From positions 27,031 to 91,030 of the forward strand of contig KV419430.1 of the NCBI GenBank assembly GCA_001630475.1: a DNA stretch of 64,000 nucleotides, read 5' to 3'. Origin of the DNA: Sistotremastrum niveocremeum HHB9708. Its lineage: Eukaryota; Basidiomycota; Agaricomycetes; Sistotremastrales; Sistotremastraceae. Shown here in pieces: positions 35,148 through 48,200 of this stretch (positions are counted from its first letter, which is position 1; the number at the start of each line of letters is the position of its first letter). The translations under genes were made by a program, and so were the position numbers. A model generated the notes under the pieces. The model had not been told where the DNA came from, made no database searches, and worked only from the letters and a program-made list of their open reading frames with translations.

Positions 35148-37723
35148 ATGCCTCCGACTGCTTCAGGATCTGCCACACCATCAGCGCTCTCCGCTTGGGA
35201 TGCCAACCGCCTGAGCCTATCGACGCTCCCACGCGTCTACTATGAGGCCGTAGAAGCATCGTCACGCAGATTCCTGTGAGTCTTACCGACCTGATCAAGG
35301 AAGAATAACCCGGAAAAGTTCGTACTTACGAGGTTCTCAACAGAAAGTTTGAGGGAACAAAGGACGAGACGGAGGTGGAAAAGAATCACAGAATCCCAGC
35401 ATTGGCTCCCTGGAATCTCTCTTGTATTGGAGCAGGAAAGACATTTGCACATTTGGCCTCAATTTTGACTGGGGTGCGCCTACATGCTTTTCTTGCTTCG
35501 AAGTGCTCATTGGCATATGCGCCCTCTTCTCTAGGTTTATCTGTATAACGGGCTGAAGTTAGTGTGCCCGACGATATTCCACATCTCTGGCGTTGATGGC
35601 ATTGATCACGCCTCGAAATACTTGTGCAAAGTATATCGAGAGCAAACTTTCGACCGTTCTGGGATCGAATTATCGGACCCGGAGGTCACTGCCATCGGCG
35701 AGACGAAAGACCCAAGGCATGTCCGTGGCCTCATCAGGAAAGCTGAGGAGTGTATCATCGAGGATCATGGGGGTAGTCATCAGGCTGCCGAGCTCGACAT
35801 ACCCGTCGAACCTGTTACCCAAGGGACCACACTAGACCTCATCCACGTCTGTATCACTCGCGCAGGCGCACCCTCCGTAGCTGTTAGGCTGTTCCCAGAT
35901 GTAAATTCCTGCTGGTGGGAGAAGCCACAGTGGGAGAAGTCCTCATTTGATGCAGTCTATACCACCCTTCTTATCTCGAAGAGTATTCAAGGTGAGCATG
36001 CCAAGCTTTTCCCTTATCAGAAGCTGACCTGTGTCTCAATCTAGCAACCGACGAGGCGCACAATGAAAGGAGTGAAGCTGTGGCTCTAAAGATTGATTCG
36101 GAAAATAAAGCAACCCTTCGTAAGCAAACCGGTTTAATTTGAAGCAGGTATGATACCGTTCTTCCAGGCATAGTTGAAAAGAGACGAAAAGACAGAGTAT
36201 CCGACCTCGAATTTGCACACCCACACATCGTGCTGAATAGTCACACCGACAATACATATCGCGCAGACGCCAAAGATGACCCTGGTGCTTCATCGGACAC
36301 TAGAGCGACAACGGCAGAGCTTTCCGCAGACCCATATGCTCTACAATTAAGAGTCCTTGGGGCATTACTCATGAAGCCTTTGGTACAGTACGGCAAGGAC
36401 TGTATTGACAGGAGGTCTGTCTTCCTTCCGAATCAAGCAGACTTTCAGTCTGACTTCATCCATAGAAGGACGGATCTCGCCCAAACTCGAAGAGACCAGT
36501 TTGTGTTTTCTCATGCGGTTCTCGTGGGCAAGTATTATCAGGGTCCATCGCGATCCGCAAAGCTTAGCCGTGCCCAATCCACCCGCTTGGAAGAGGTCAT
36601 CGAGAATGTAATTGCGGGTTTTGACTGTGGCGAAAGTCTCAGCGAGCATCCAAGAATGCTCCTCGAACATCTCGTGCCCATACATCCTATTTCTCAAAAA
36701 CTTTTTGATTTCTTATCCACAATACTACCTCAGGATCATGAGGTTATGCAAAATCTGAATTTTTCAGACGACGATCCCAACAATTATCTCAATATCGACA
36801 AAATCCAAAAGGACCCAATGGAGTGAGTTCTTCTTGTACTACATTTTGCGGAGGCCCGATCTCCTGATATGGAATGAAAAAAGGTTAACCGAGTTATTCG
36901 AAAGAATCTACAATGATACTTCCAAAAAAATGAAAACCCAGCTTGAATTGTTCTTGGAGAATATTGGGGAGACTTTCCAGGCCGTCTTCATGGCTATGTT
37001 TCGGGAAGTGTTTGGGCCATGCATTGCCTCGGTCCTCAGAGGGTAAGTCTTCAACTGTTCATGAATACCATCTATGGTACCTCATTATACGACTCTGCCG
37101 ATGGCTATAGCTCGATACTGGATATTGAAATCAAAACATTCACCGAAAGAGCGATGGCTGAGGCAAACTCGGGACTCGAGCTGGCTGAACAGAAATGGAG
37201 GGAACCGACAACAAAAAAGCTTGAGGAAGTTATGAATGAAATCCGTCAATGTCGTGATGGTATTGCTGTCATACTCCAGTCCCAGGCTGAACAAGGTCAG
37301 TGTGTATTCCTCCAGATGTGTTGATGACCCTGTCACTTGTTATCAAGCCGAAGCACAAAGCATAGACCATCCAGCTATACGGCTTTTGCGTGATCTCCGC
37401 TCCGCCAATGATGATCCAGCACTGCGAAACCTCTTCGAGCTCAAAGCACGGTCAGAAAGCATGGTCGAGGTGAACGTTCACATTACCTTATTTGATTCAT
37501 GGACTAACGGCCAGAATTTCAGTTTCTTGCCGACGTTGTTGTTGAATTCCTCAAACATAAGTTTGTTGAGCCGGTCAGACAAAGTCTTGCTCAAAAGCTA
37601 AGGGAGCCGCCTGCACAATGGCTTGCAAATGTCGAATTGTCAAGAGAAGATTTTGACAAGGTGCAAGCAGAGTTACTCAGACTCAGCGGCAGCGATATGT
37701 CTTGTGATTCGGACCAGGAGTGA
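35148..37723 (+). CDS. Dynamin-like protein with degraded GTPase motifs (copy 2)
   Basis: Nine exons give 703 residues in phase: 35148-35275, 35344-35473, 35535-35991, 36045-36119, 36168-36822, 36884-37042, 37111-37295, 37348-37469, 37523-37723. A P-loop remnant GAGKT (72-76) is kept, followed by FAHLASILTG as in dynamin helices. Next come VRGLIRKAEE, then VAVRLFPDVNSCWW (about 201-214) in place of the DxPG switch. ALKIDSENKATLRIVEKRR (252-270) aligns with dynamin's 'A..VDP.G.RTIGVLTK.D', with TKxD replaced by EKRR. A long helical stalk-like half follows, including LENIGETFQAVFMAMFREVF. Copy 1 at 15305-17854 shares the start motif (LSTLP / LINLP), the WW after the switch and several intron positions. 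Expected to be a cytosolic or membrane-remodelling protein by family, but with hydrolysis probably lost. The homology was made by eye. Confidence 0.6.
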
Positions 37724-40429
37724 GACCTTGGTGTGTGTTTTATTCTGTTAGTTTATGTCAGTCAAGAGTAGTATACAACCCATAATTTTGCCAGCAACAA
37801 TTCAGTACGATCTCGATTTGCATTCCATAGCAATTGACCTTCATGTATGTAAGATTCTCATTATAATTAAGCCAGGGAATCTGTGTCGGACCGTCGACTT
37901 TGAAGTTCCGATGCAGACTCTCCGTCACTCTCGCTTCTCTCAATCCTTGCCCTAGGCGGCTAGGCCCTCCTATCACACATAACGTGTCCACAAACATATA
38001 ACCGGCACATGCCTTTCTGTGCCAATAATGAGTGAATCTGGCACGTGATACCCTGTTGAGCTCGTCTGTCTAGTCTGACAGTCGTCCAAGCAGCTCATAG
38101 TCATCAATTCTCTCGTCAAATTCCTTGTTGTCTCCGAGAGTCCCCGCTTTACGCGTTGCTGGATTCTTCGATCAGACACTGCTCGCCTTACGAAACATTT
38201 TCGTGTGCAGGGCTAGCCTTATTTGAGTGCCCTTCACATTCTGATAGCAGGATTCTGCGAGCGGCTTCATTTCTACCGTTTTGAGGGAACTTCTGATGCC
38301 TGTGATACGATAGCATTGGCACATCAGTTTCGTGGAATGGCCCGCTCTTCTCGTGCTCTACATTTAAATCTTTTAATACAATCATCGCCCTCAAACCGTT
38401 GTCGAAGAGAATTCCCCAACGGTACTCCAGAGCCTGCTGTTTGACTCTTGAAACCACTGTCAGCAAGAATCTATCTGGCCGGCGTACTACTCAACTGTGT
38501 TTGATCAGCGGAACTTTCCCCAGTACGTCGTCATTGGCTTCAGTATCACAGCAGTATCACTCACGACCTAGTTCAAGTTTCTTCAGGCTGAGAGCATGAA
38601 ACGCTCATGATTCATGGCTCCGACACGAGCAGCAGTTTCTCCGCGAGCCTCTCCTCGTCTCAACAGACTTGGCCTTCCATTTTGTCACGAACATCGACAG
38701 AACCGGCGCTGGCGTTGGTTCACCAACATGAAGAAACTCACTCGCTGGGATCGCTCAAGCTTTCACTCTCTTCTTTTAATCTCTCGGTGTCCTTACTGAA
38801 GTCTTATGAGAATGATGGCCCCTACGGTGGACGTTCCCGAAGCGACTTAAAGGAGACACTCTCGCAGTGCCTGAAGCAATGCCTTAGGCGAATGACTCTT
38901 GGTCCTGGCGAAACGACTATAATACTAATCATATTTAGATCGTGAGAGCTCGAAGAACTCGCTATAATCGCTCAGCTCGACAACAGGCTGCATCTATCAG
39001 TCCTTGTATCTGTCCAAAGGAGCAACAATTCCGGGATCGTCTGACAGCGTATCCATTCTTAGCTCTCAAAACTTCCGCAAGTACATCATGTATTATGTTC
39101 AAAAGCCATCGTCAGTCAGACCCGCCATTATGAAAATATCACTAACACCTCAACGATCTTCCAGCCAGATGCTCATCCAAGCCTTGACTTCGTTATCTCC
39201 GTACCGCGTTGCAAGAAAGAAGCGAAAGGAGGAAACCAGTCCCTCGCGATAAAGGACTCAAGAGGCGTTAAAGATGCAGATGCAGGCTTCGCTCTTAGCC
39301 CTTCAAGAAGCAAGGGATCAGCAAATGTGTCGCGTCCGTGCACACACTTCTCTCCTACCATCCTCGCGAAAATGAGTCAAGATTATGAGAAGCTAACGCT
39401 TTTCCTGCCAGATCTGACTTCAGCAGTGTTGCATAAATCAGACATAGCATTGAGTAGTAGCATTCAGCCAGTCTCAATGTTCTCGAAATCAAATCATGGA
39501 CATCAGCCCCGGATGCTCCAGCGCTCTCGAAATGTCCCTTTTTCATGCCGTTTTTTTACTTGAGATGAGCAGGCTGAACTCCGTCGGATATATGATCGGC
39601 AGACCGAGGCATGAACTGGCTAGACATCAATATTGTGGACGGACATGGCTACGTGGCTAGAATCAATAAGCCCTCAGATACGAGCAAAGTCTCTTCAAAT
39701 AGTCAACACTCGAACGGTTTATCGTCGTCACATCCTTCGGGCTCCTTCCACCCATAATGAATCACCCACGCCATTGATCTGTATGCAAGTAAGTTTGAGC
39801 ATGCAACGAGAGCGTAAGCAGCCAAAATGGATTCCAGAAGAGGCAGTTGGGCGTTTTAGATTGATGAAAGAGGCAGGGACGCTTCCCATTTCTCTAAAGG
39901 TTCGTTGTTAGAGAGAAATTGTGTAGAGAATGAAACGGCATGAAGCCTAGAATCAGAAGCGCTGATGTTTCTCTCTGATGTACTCACATTACAATTGCGG
40001 CGGATATAGTCCAAGAATGTGTTTTGACAACTGATGTGTGAGGTAGACGCCTGGTGGTGATGGTTGAAGAAAGCAGTTTTAGGCAGAAACGTCGGGATTT
40101 CACGCAGAGCGCGTTACGTCACGTGTCTGTGACAATCGCGACTATAATTCGGATCGCCCTGATCAACAGACAAGAGCATTGTGCCTCATATACACCGATC
40201 ACTCGCACTATACCAAATATCAGAATTCGAATGATGAGGGAGTGGAGAGTGGCACTTGCTCATTTATCTTCTCAGCGAATGATTCGGCATCATCATGATT
40301 GACTTACTGCTTCCTTGAAAAATTAACCAAGGAATCTTCAGCTCCCAAAACCCAAAGATGACTCGAAGAAGGAAAGAGACGTACGGATCCCAAGTATCAT
40401 ATTTAAGATTCGAAGTTTCATCTTAAACA
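37724..40429. other. No recognisable gene
   Basis: Several open stretches of 60-110 residues (for example 38607-38945 plus) show Ser-rich or random composition and no recognisable domain. No linked exon chain was found. Confidence 0.45.
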
Positions 40430-43400
40430 GCATTTGCCGTCGGATCCTGAAGCAGTCTCGTAAACCATCTCGCCGAACATCAATGTTCCCAAGTTATGTG
40501 AACGAGGGCCTGAACTTTCATCAGATATCCAGCAACAGGAGGGGTCACCGAGTGTGAATGAGTGGCCGTGGAAGCCCGATGCCGTCACCTGTCGTATGAA
40601 GTTGGTGAGCGTTTCGAAACAAGGGGGAGGGGAAGGATGAACAAATAATTGGATAAAGCTGCAAGCCTACGTGACAGAAGAGGTGGAAAGCTTGATGAGC
40701 TTGATCACTGTGGGAGTTAAGATCCCCTCTTTAGAGATGTTGATTTGTGAGGGAGCTCACGATCAGTGTGAGCGCCGAGCACATGTCTACATTCATGACT
40801 TCAGTCTCAACGGATGAGATTCAAATGTGTCTGATCCTCTGATTCGTACTCGATGTAACTTTACTTTATGTCATCAGAATTCAAATGAGCATGAGGATTA
40901 CGAACGAAGATTGCATATGCATCAGTCATGTAGATCGCAAGTCCTAGTGTTTGGATAGGGCAATAAGAACTCGAAGGTGCGCGAGAGTATGTATCGCCTA
41001 CAGTATGACTCATCTCACATAACATTGACCAAATCTGCTGATCTGAGAAGATTCGGAAGATCGAGATGCTGGAGATGCTAGTACGACGGGGCGAAGTGCC
41101 AGAATGAAGCACCGTCATCGTCAGTGTCATTGTGAGAACGAAAAAAATACTGTAGGGATGAAACTGAAAAGATAAGCCCAAACCATGCATTTTGACGGCA
41201 GCCTACCGCACACACGAATCAGTTCAATAATACGAGAATGGAAAGAGGGGCAAGGGAACGAACCTTCACATGAGGCGTAGATGTGGAATGCTTATCTTCA
41301 TCAGCCTGTACTTCTCCTCTATAATACGCAGCGGGGAACTGTCAGAAAATCGGAGAAAAGGAGATGAGGAATAATGAGGACGAAGGAGAGGGGGTTACCT
41401 GCTAGTCGAGATCGATCCCGTCGCATGCGTAGGTTCTTGTGTAATTCGGACCTATCGCATGAAGGTATGTGCTTTGGCAGAAGAAGCCACGAGAGCTGAG
41501 AAAGATCCCTGATCATGGGCTTAGGAAGGCTAAATAAATAGAAGCTTATATTATACCGTTGGTACGAGGTCTGAGATCGAGCGCACATTGAAAATTCATC
41601 CACCAATAGAGAGGTAGACCTTGTAAACCGGAGCCCTGGCTTTCAAAGCCGTGCTCTTCAACCAAAGAGGTTGTACCCAATGGACGTGGATTTTTCGACT
41701 GAACGTTCCAACGGCAAATTAAGAGAGAGACTGGCCAAAAATGTTGGAAAAAGCAAGGCATAGTCGACTTTGGTATGTGAGGTGAAGCACAAGCCACAGC
41801 CACCTCTGAATTTCACGGCAGCTTTGGAACGAGACGAGGAAACCTCAGGCGCGTATTTGGTGCTGTTTGGCAAAGCCTTCAATCGCACGCTCCGCTATCT
41901 TCAGCTTCTCTCCGTTCCAGCTTACTGTGAAGCTTTTTTTCAAAAATGGATAGGACTTTCCCCATGGGCAAATTTTCGGTGTCGAAATACCCGCAGAACT
42001 TGAAGAGGGCAGGCTGAGAACCCTGAAAAAGCAGAAGCCCCCCTCAATGCGTCTGAAAATTCCGGTACGTGCCATCGTGAACCTTGCTTCAGAAGACGAA
42101 TCAATGCCACCATTGAATTTTCTGCAGTGCACTACATTCCTTCGTTTATCACCCGTCCGGTCTCACAAGTTGTTGTTCCTCCTCGACTCTCACTCGCCAT
42201 CCTGGCTGACACTAGCATGGCAGTTGCCCTGGATTCTTTGACACCATCATCTACTTGGACTAGTCTACTATCAAGAAGAACCGTATGCGCCAGTGGTTGA
42301 TTCCACATGGATGTCACAAGCACAGTATCGCTGGCAATGGGTGTATCTCTGGCGTTCCATCGAAGATCGGGGACCTTGCGAGAGAACAGCGCCATCATAA
42401 TAGTGATCAGGTCAGTATTTATCCCCTGTAAGCTATAGCTGATGACCAATGTGCTAGTTCAATGCAGGACTCAACTTTGACTTCACACCAGTCAACCATA
42501 CCGAAGGATTTGCCCCTTCCTCTTCCCATCCTGAATGACAGAACGAAGTGAATCTATGAAACCTCAGAACTTACACGCCTTTCCTGAACCGAACTCGCCG
42601 AGGTAGCCTTTGAACTGAGACCACGTGTTCACTCTCTCCGCCAGTCATGTCACATTTACGTGGCTTGAGGGCTGCAGAGTGTCGGCGAATCATAAGCTGA
42701 AGCTCGGATCAGCCTCGACGGTCATTAGAATTTGGTCTGTCACAGTCATTCGGTCTGACCGATCAATCGCCTGGTTCAAACCCGACTCAGGACCACGGGT
42801 GATCGCTACAACATACCAACATACGGGGTGCTCAGTCTACAGGGTCAGCTTCGGGACATTCGTCTCAACTCGTCCATCCAGATCCATGACAGCCAAAACG
42901 TCCTCCCTAAATTTCCGATCATGAAAGCATACCAGCTCCGAAACCTGGATGCTACGTCGTGATATTGCGATGTCTCCTAGGAGCCACCGGTTACAATCAC
43001 TTGACACGTCCTCCATCTCTCGACGAGACTTGCGCCATTTTCTAGTGCTCGATGCCTTCTCCGTTTATCACGAGTCGGTTTTACGATCCGGAAGGGTGAT
43101 CGTGTCGATGAGCCCGCAACGCCGACTAGACCATCCAGGAAATGATCGCCGTGTCGAATTCCTGAAGAAGAAAGCAGACAGCCCGATGGTCTGAGCTCCC
43201 GAGGCTGCTCGCCAGGTTGAGCGAGTGGATCGTATCCTATCATCGATGGCGGAGATGGACCATGAACAACAGTCATGAGCACGTACGTGAAAGTCATATG
43301 ATCGAAGCCCGTCCCACCAATGATACTATCGACAGTCCGTGATCCAAAGTCCCAAGAGTGTACATTCGTGGAATTTTATGAATGTTTCTTGATCAAGCAG
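40430..43400 (+). repeat. Dispersed repeat of about 2.9 kb, copy 1
   Basis: Colinear with 61479-64000 in the same orientation, from the CAGCATTTGCCGTCGGATC area onward through matching tracts such as GCAGCGGGG..CT, TTTGGTGCTGTTTGGCAAAG and ACGAGACTTGCGCCATT. Identity looks to be roughly 75-85% by eye, with indels; copy 1 has about 370 extra bp near 42560-42940. Open frames in it are not conserved between the copies, so any gene within is decayed. The left boundary is approximate. Confidence 0.8.
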
Positions 43401-44507
43401 GACCGTTCATTAATCTGAAGATCGCGAAATCTCCCACCACTTTACCGCTCCGAACTAAACTCGAACATATCGGCTCCTTTAGAAGTTGATACGTTCCATG
43501 CGGGAGCCGAGACCTGAACTCTCGATCCCTTGTCGTCGCCATTCCGACTCATCAAGGCTTCGGAATTGTCTCATGACGCTCAGTGCGCATCCGCCGCAGT
43601 TTTTCCTGCCCACCGCCGCGCTCTTGACGTGAGTCAATGATCTGTGGTGACACTTTGATCGACTCTTCAGTGCGCTAGTTCGTGCGGCATTCAGGTAATT
43701 TCTTGACATCTGATGGTTTTTGTCGATCTGATTTATAAATTTTCTTCAGGTATACTGCCACTCGAGGAAATTGGTATCGACACGCAAGTACTGAGGGTGG
43801 CCTCAGGTTGGAACCAAATCGGGTGCTTAGTCATCGATGAAATATGCCCCTGCCTATCACATCCAATCCAAATCATTCGACTCGCTCAAGTCGCTCGAGT
43901 AGGTTTGAGGACTGCCAATGTCCAGCAATTTCGACGAGGATGAAAACTGGCGTATCCCTGTGAGTGATGAAGGGAGAGGCTGCACGGGAAGCATATAGTG
44001 TGGGGAATCGTCAGATCGACTGGCAACACTTGCGTCCCACGTAGGTTCGCTACCCCAGGATTAACGTGATTGCATTCGACGTGCAGTCTGGATTTGGACA
44101 TGTCTTGTTCCGAGCTAGTTTCCGTACGTCCCGTCATCAGGGTTAGACGGATAGGAATGTAAGCCGAAGTTAGCATGAACGGCATTAAGCTGATCAACGC
44201 TTCTCTACCCAGACCCCCAATATACCGACGATGGCCCAACATGTTTCGTCCTTCCTTGACCCTGTGAATGCTTCTTGAAGCTATTACTGTGCTCTGACCA
44301 TCGATCATGCTCGCCGATCGATTATATCGTGTCCAATTTCCCCGTTCAGCGAGACGCTCGAGTACAAGGGCAAATCCTACTGGCAAGGCTATCGTCTTCG
44401 TGGGATCTTTCAGAGGATAAAGACTGGCAGTCGCTCTGTGTCTCTTTCCACCAGGCTCAGACGCGCCGCAACCAGCAATCTCAATACCTTCTTGCCAACA
44501 AACTCTC
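43401..44507. other. No recognisable gene
   Basis: Open stretches on both strands (a 210-codon minus frame at 43886-44518 lies largely antisense to plus-strand open sequence) have no recognisable domain. A tRNA-like stretch at about 43500-43560 was examined and rejected. Confidence 0.4.
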
Positions 44508-45265
44508 ATGTCTAACATTCAAACACAAGGTTACGACCTCGGAGATCAAGGCATGTCGAGGCAACACAGCCCTCGCCAAAGCGATAGCGACCACGTACCA
44601 ATGGCCAAACAATCTCAAGACACTGCCCAGGAAGCCATCGATGCACCCACCTCAATATTAGAGTTTGGAGCGAATTTGGAGGATATACGTAGAGAGTTCA
44701 ACGACAAGCTGGATAGACTGGCGAATGAGGTTCTCAAAGGCAAGTCTAATTACCCCACGCTTCCAAGCATAGTAATATGAACCACGATTACAGGCAATAA
44801 GATTGCGGGTGGGGATCCCCAGTCCTGGTTATCTCAGTTGCAGGGCAAGGAATTTTTGTTCGAATTGTGGAAGAAGGTTGAAGCGCGCTTTAGATTGAAG
44901 ATCTCTGTAAGTCTGTCACGTTCCTCAGCATGAACACCACGATTCTCACATGGTCATCTTAGCCCTTCATCCTCGTAGCTTTGGCGTTGTTGCCATTCCT
45001 GCTTCTAATCTTCCGCACTCCCTCCTACCCGGTGTTTACCATCAATCTACCAAGCCTCCATACTGCCCTGCAACCGACCAGTCATCCTCTGTCAGCAGGC
45101 GCGATCACTGGCGGAGATCAATCGGGATCTCAACTTTCACGGCCATCACCGATCAGTCTTTACCCTACCAGCTCAAATCTCGTAGGGCGTCGGTCAAATG
45201 ACTACTCCATTAGTGGTTGCCGACAACAGATTGGCGCGCGACCTTGCGTCTACACTCGCGGGTAA
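44508..45265 (+). CDS. Small single-span membrane protein, unknown family
   Basis: Three exons (44508-44739, 44794-44906, 44963-45265) give 215 residues. The N-terminal 75 residues are polar and end in a helical segment, LEDIRREFNDKLDRLANEVL. Exon 2 continues with LQGKEFLFELWKKVEARF. Exon 3 opens with a clear hydrophobic span, PFILVALALLPFLLLIF (116-132), followed by a Ser/Pro-rich tail of about 80 residues. There is no signal peptide, so a type II or internal-anchor topology is likely. The first intron must use a GC donor (GCAAGT at 44740) because the alternative GT donor gives an immediate stop. No family is recognised. Confidence 0.6.
44740..44793 (+). other. GC-AG intron in the membrane-protein gene
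   Basis: The exon ends AAAG and the intron starts GCAAGT and ends TTACAG, 54 nt. This matches the strong AG|GCAAGT consensus expected for GC-AG introns. The next GT (44744) would produce a stop right after the acceptor. Confidence 0.65.
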
Positions 45266-48200
45266 TAGGCAGTTGTTAGGAAGTTATCGAACTTGCCGGT
45301 TACTTCTTCACGTAATGCTTGCATCTTCTTCGTCTTTACGGTTGTGTAGACATGATATTGGGTTTCTTCTCAGATGTTGATAGTTGTATTTTGTACTCTC
45401 TTGCTATGATAGGTACTCATTCCGTTCTCCGAGGCCTTAAGCCTCTCTGGAGGAATCTGCTGGGCCATTGAGATAATGTGCACCTTCATCCGAGTTGTAT
45501 GACTCACAGATCTGCATTTCTCGATGAGATCTTTCATCTTCGGCGTGGCCCTGTCTCTTCACAAGCTTTTAAAACCTGTTCATCGCATGAAGCCTCCATT
45601 TACGTTATCAACCATAGGTATGATAAGACACACCTCTTCATCGCCTATGTGATGTCGAACCGCCATCTCAACCTCTTTCGTCGAAGAAGTGTAATATGTT
45701 TCGTATGCTGTTGCGACAAGAGATCGTGTGAAAACGAGTTCCTTTTCCGATTCCATAGGGCGCAAATCTTCCGCACCCAAAGTTAGATCTACAGCCCATG
45801 AGCCAACGTCGGTGGAGAGTATTTTCTTTCCTACTGGCGACATACGGCATGGAAGTGCTAACTGTGGCCCGTATTGAGAATGCGATTTCAGTCGGCAAAT
45901 CACTGCCGCGTTGAGCGCGAATGCTACTCCTTGTGCTGGGTTGGATTCATCATGAAGTTGGTCAGACTTTCGATGAAAAGCCTCTCTCGTCCCCGAGTCG
46001 ACGGACTATCAGTGTCAGGCAAATCAATGCTGGTGAAAAGAGCATGGACGTGTCACCGGAAGGGCACCCCATCGAATTCCTGACAGGAAGAAAAGGACAA
46101 TCAGTTTACGACAGCATTCAAAGTAGGCAGTATCCTACACCCTCAGATCCTAAGACACAAGATTATTAGTAAGACTGTTTGGTTCAACTATTGAGATGTT
46201 ACTCACAGAAAACTTCCAGACGCAAACGATATCGCGGTGGATCGAAAGAAAGACCCAGATCTACTAAAGAGGATATTATGAACCCTTGAAGCTTGCCAAA
46301 CTAGCAAGATCTTACCTGAGCGACGCTACCACAGCTCTATCTAAAGACGCATCTACGGCAAAGTACTAAACGATATGCACTGCTTCGACAAGCTCATTAA
46401 ACGCCTACCGATGGTGGATTGCCCAATAATCTACCCATTCAATGCTTGAAAGGAAAGAGCCATGCTATTCCTCGAAGTTCGACTGTTGGATGGAAGATGA
46501 GTATAAGATATTCCTCTACAAGCGGTTTGGAGCAACTGACGATTTCTGGGGGCTCTAAGACGATCCAGATATCGCTATCAAAAGCGCCTAATGCACCGAG
46601 TCTCTCATCAGAGGATCCGGGTTGCTTTGAACCAATGTCACGAGGATCTAGCTCGCTCATTCCAAACTTTGATCGGGCGGTCAATGAATCCATGAATGGA
46701 TTGACGTCTAAGAATGATCACGGGTTGAGAACTTCAAGCTCGAAGATACTAAGACGATGCGCTCACCGTCCTTCGAAACTCTACAATAAGTATCCCAATT
46801 TCTGTTGGCAAAACCGACTTCATCGCTAGCATGCACGCTACGAATCTGCTTCGGGACAGTGTGGGCTAGGCCTCTTTTGTGGAGCGAGCCACTTGCGGTG
46901 ATGAGGTCCCTTTGGATACACACGAAATCCTATCACATATCATCCTGTTCGCAGTGCAAAAATCTGTGTGATATCGGTAACTCAAATTATGAGTGATGGT
47001 CCTGCTGATTATGCAATTTTAGAAAGTTTGTGGAACATAAACAGGGGACTAACCTTTTCCTTTGCCTGTCCAAGTGCCTGAAGATGGAACATCGCCTCGA
47101 TCATGACGCAGTTATCCGCTGCTAGGCACCCCAACATAGTATCCAGGCATCGGTCTCTTGTGACATGGTGAGTCGTGCACCTGTTTCAGATTGAAGTACA
47201 GGGCCTCTCCGAGGGATCCATCTTCCGTGCCAGTGTTCTCTCCAGACACTGACAGATCGTATCGAGGCTCTCCGAGGATCCAATCTCAAGGCAGGAATTA
47301 TCATGCGGAGCAACTTTTCCATCATGCTCGGTTGCAATCTCGTGATCGATGTCCTGCATGGCTCGCTGATTTCGAGTGAGATTTATGGAGAGTTGGAAGG
47401 GTTGATCGTTATTCACATTATATTATTGAGCTTCGTGAATCTATTCTGTGTTTAGAGAGTTTCAAGAGAAAGGTGGTGACATCGCACCAGGACCCCTAGC
47501 CGCCAAAGAAGATTTCCTGACACCAGCTTTTCCGCAAAGAAACTTTCGAAATCTCTGGGGACACCCAGTTCTAATATTGTGGTAGGAAGCGAGAGCTTAT
47601 TCGGGTCGTTTGATGAGTAGTGTAGTCCAGACCGTGAGGTAGGCGATTCTGACATTGAGAGCCGTCAGGATCGAGGATTGGATTATAATTCATTAAATAC
47701 CTCAAGCAATACCTGGAAAACCAGTCCAAATGAATGATACCACGGAGCTGCTCGAAAAGCGACGATGAAACGTTGTACAGAGATGCGGGACTAGAACATT
47801 GCAGAGGGTAGTTCAAAAGTTCGCAGGCAATACGCGCTTCAATATTGCTTTCACTGAACTTGTCACTTACAGTAAGCCTCAGTGTTGCCTTCGAGTCTGG
47901 CATCAAAAGCTTTGCGTCAACAGAACCACCTTGTTAATATGCAAAAGTCCTATTGACCTTCGGGCGAAGAAGAAGACGGTACGCCGAATACTATATTCTC
48001 AGCACAAGCCCCGACATTAATGTTGCGATTGCTACATCGATATTGTTGTACAGGAATGCACAGTCCGTTCGATTGATGACCCGGCCAAATGTCTTGGCTG
48101 ATGTGTCAAAGATACAAGAGATCTCCCTCTGAACGAGTTCCTCCATAGTCAGACCTGGGTGCGCTGAATTGGACGCCATACGTTCTTATCAGTGGCTTAT

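Noticed and set aside
36823-36853. 31-nt intron in dynamin-like copy 2
   Set aside because: The 61-nt alternative ending at 36883 is also in phase, has a normal length and matches copy 1 better.
42625-42924. Gene in the copy-1-specific part of the 2.9-kb repeat
   Set aside because: Open for about 100 codons only, no domain, and absent from copy 2.
43490-43570. tRNA-like sequence on the minus strand (TTCAGG loop followed by CTCCCGCA)
   Set aside because: A 5-bp stem forms only with a loop that lacks TTC at the right position, and no matching 5' acceptor strand or anticodon arm is present.
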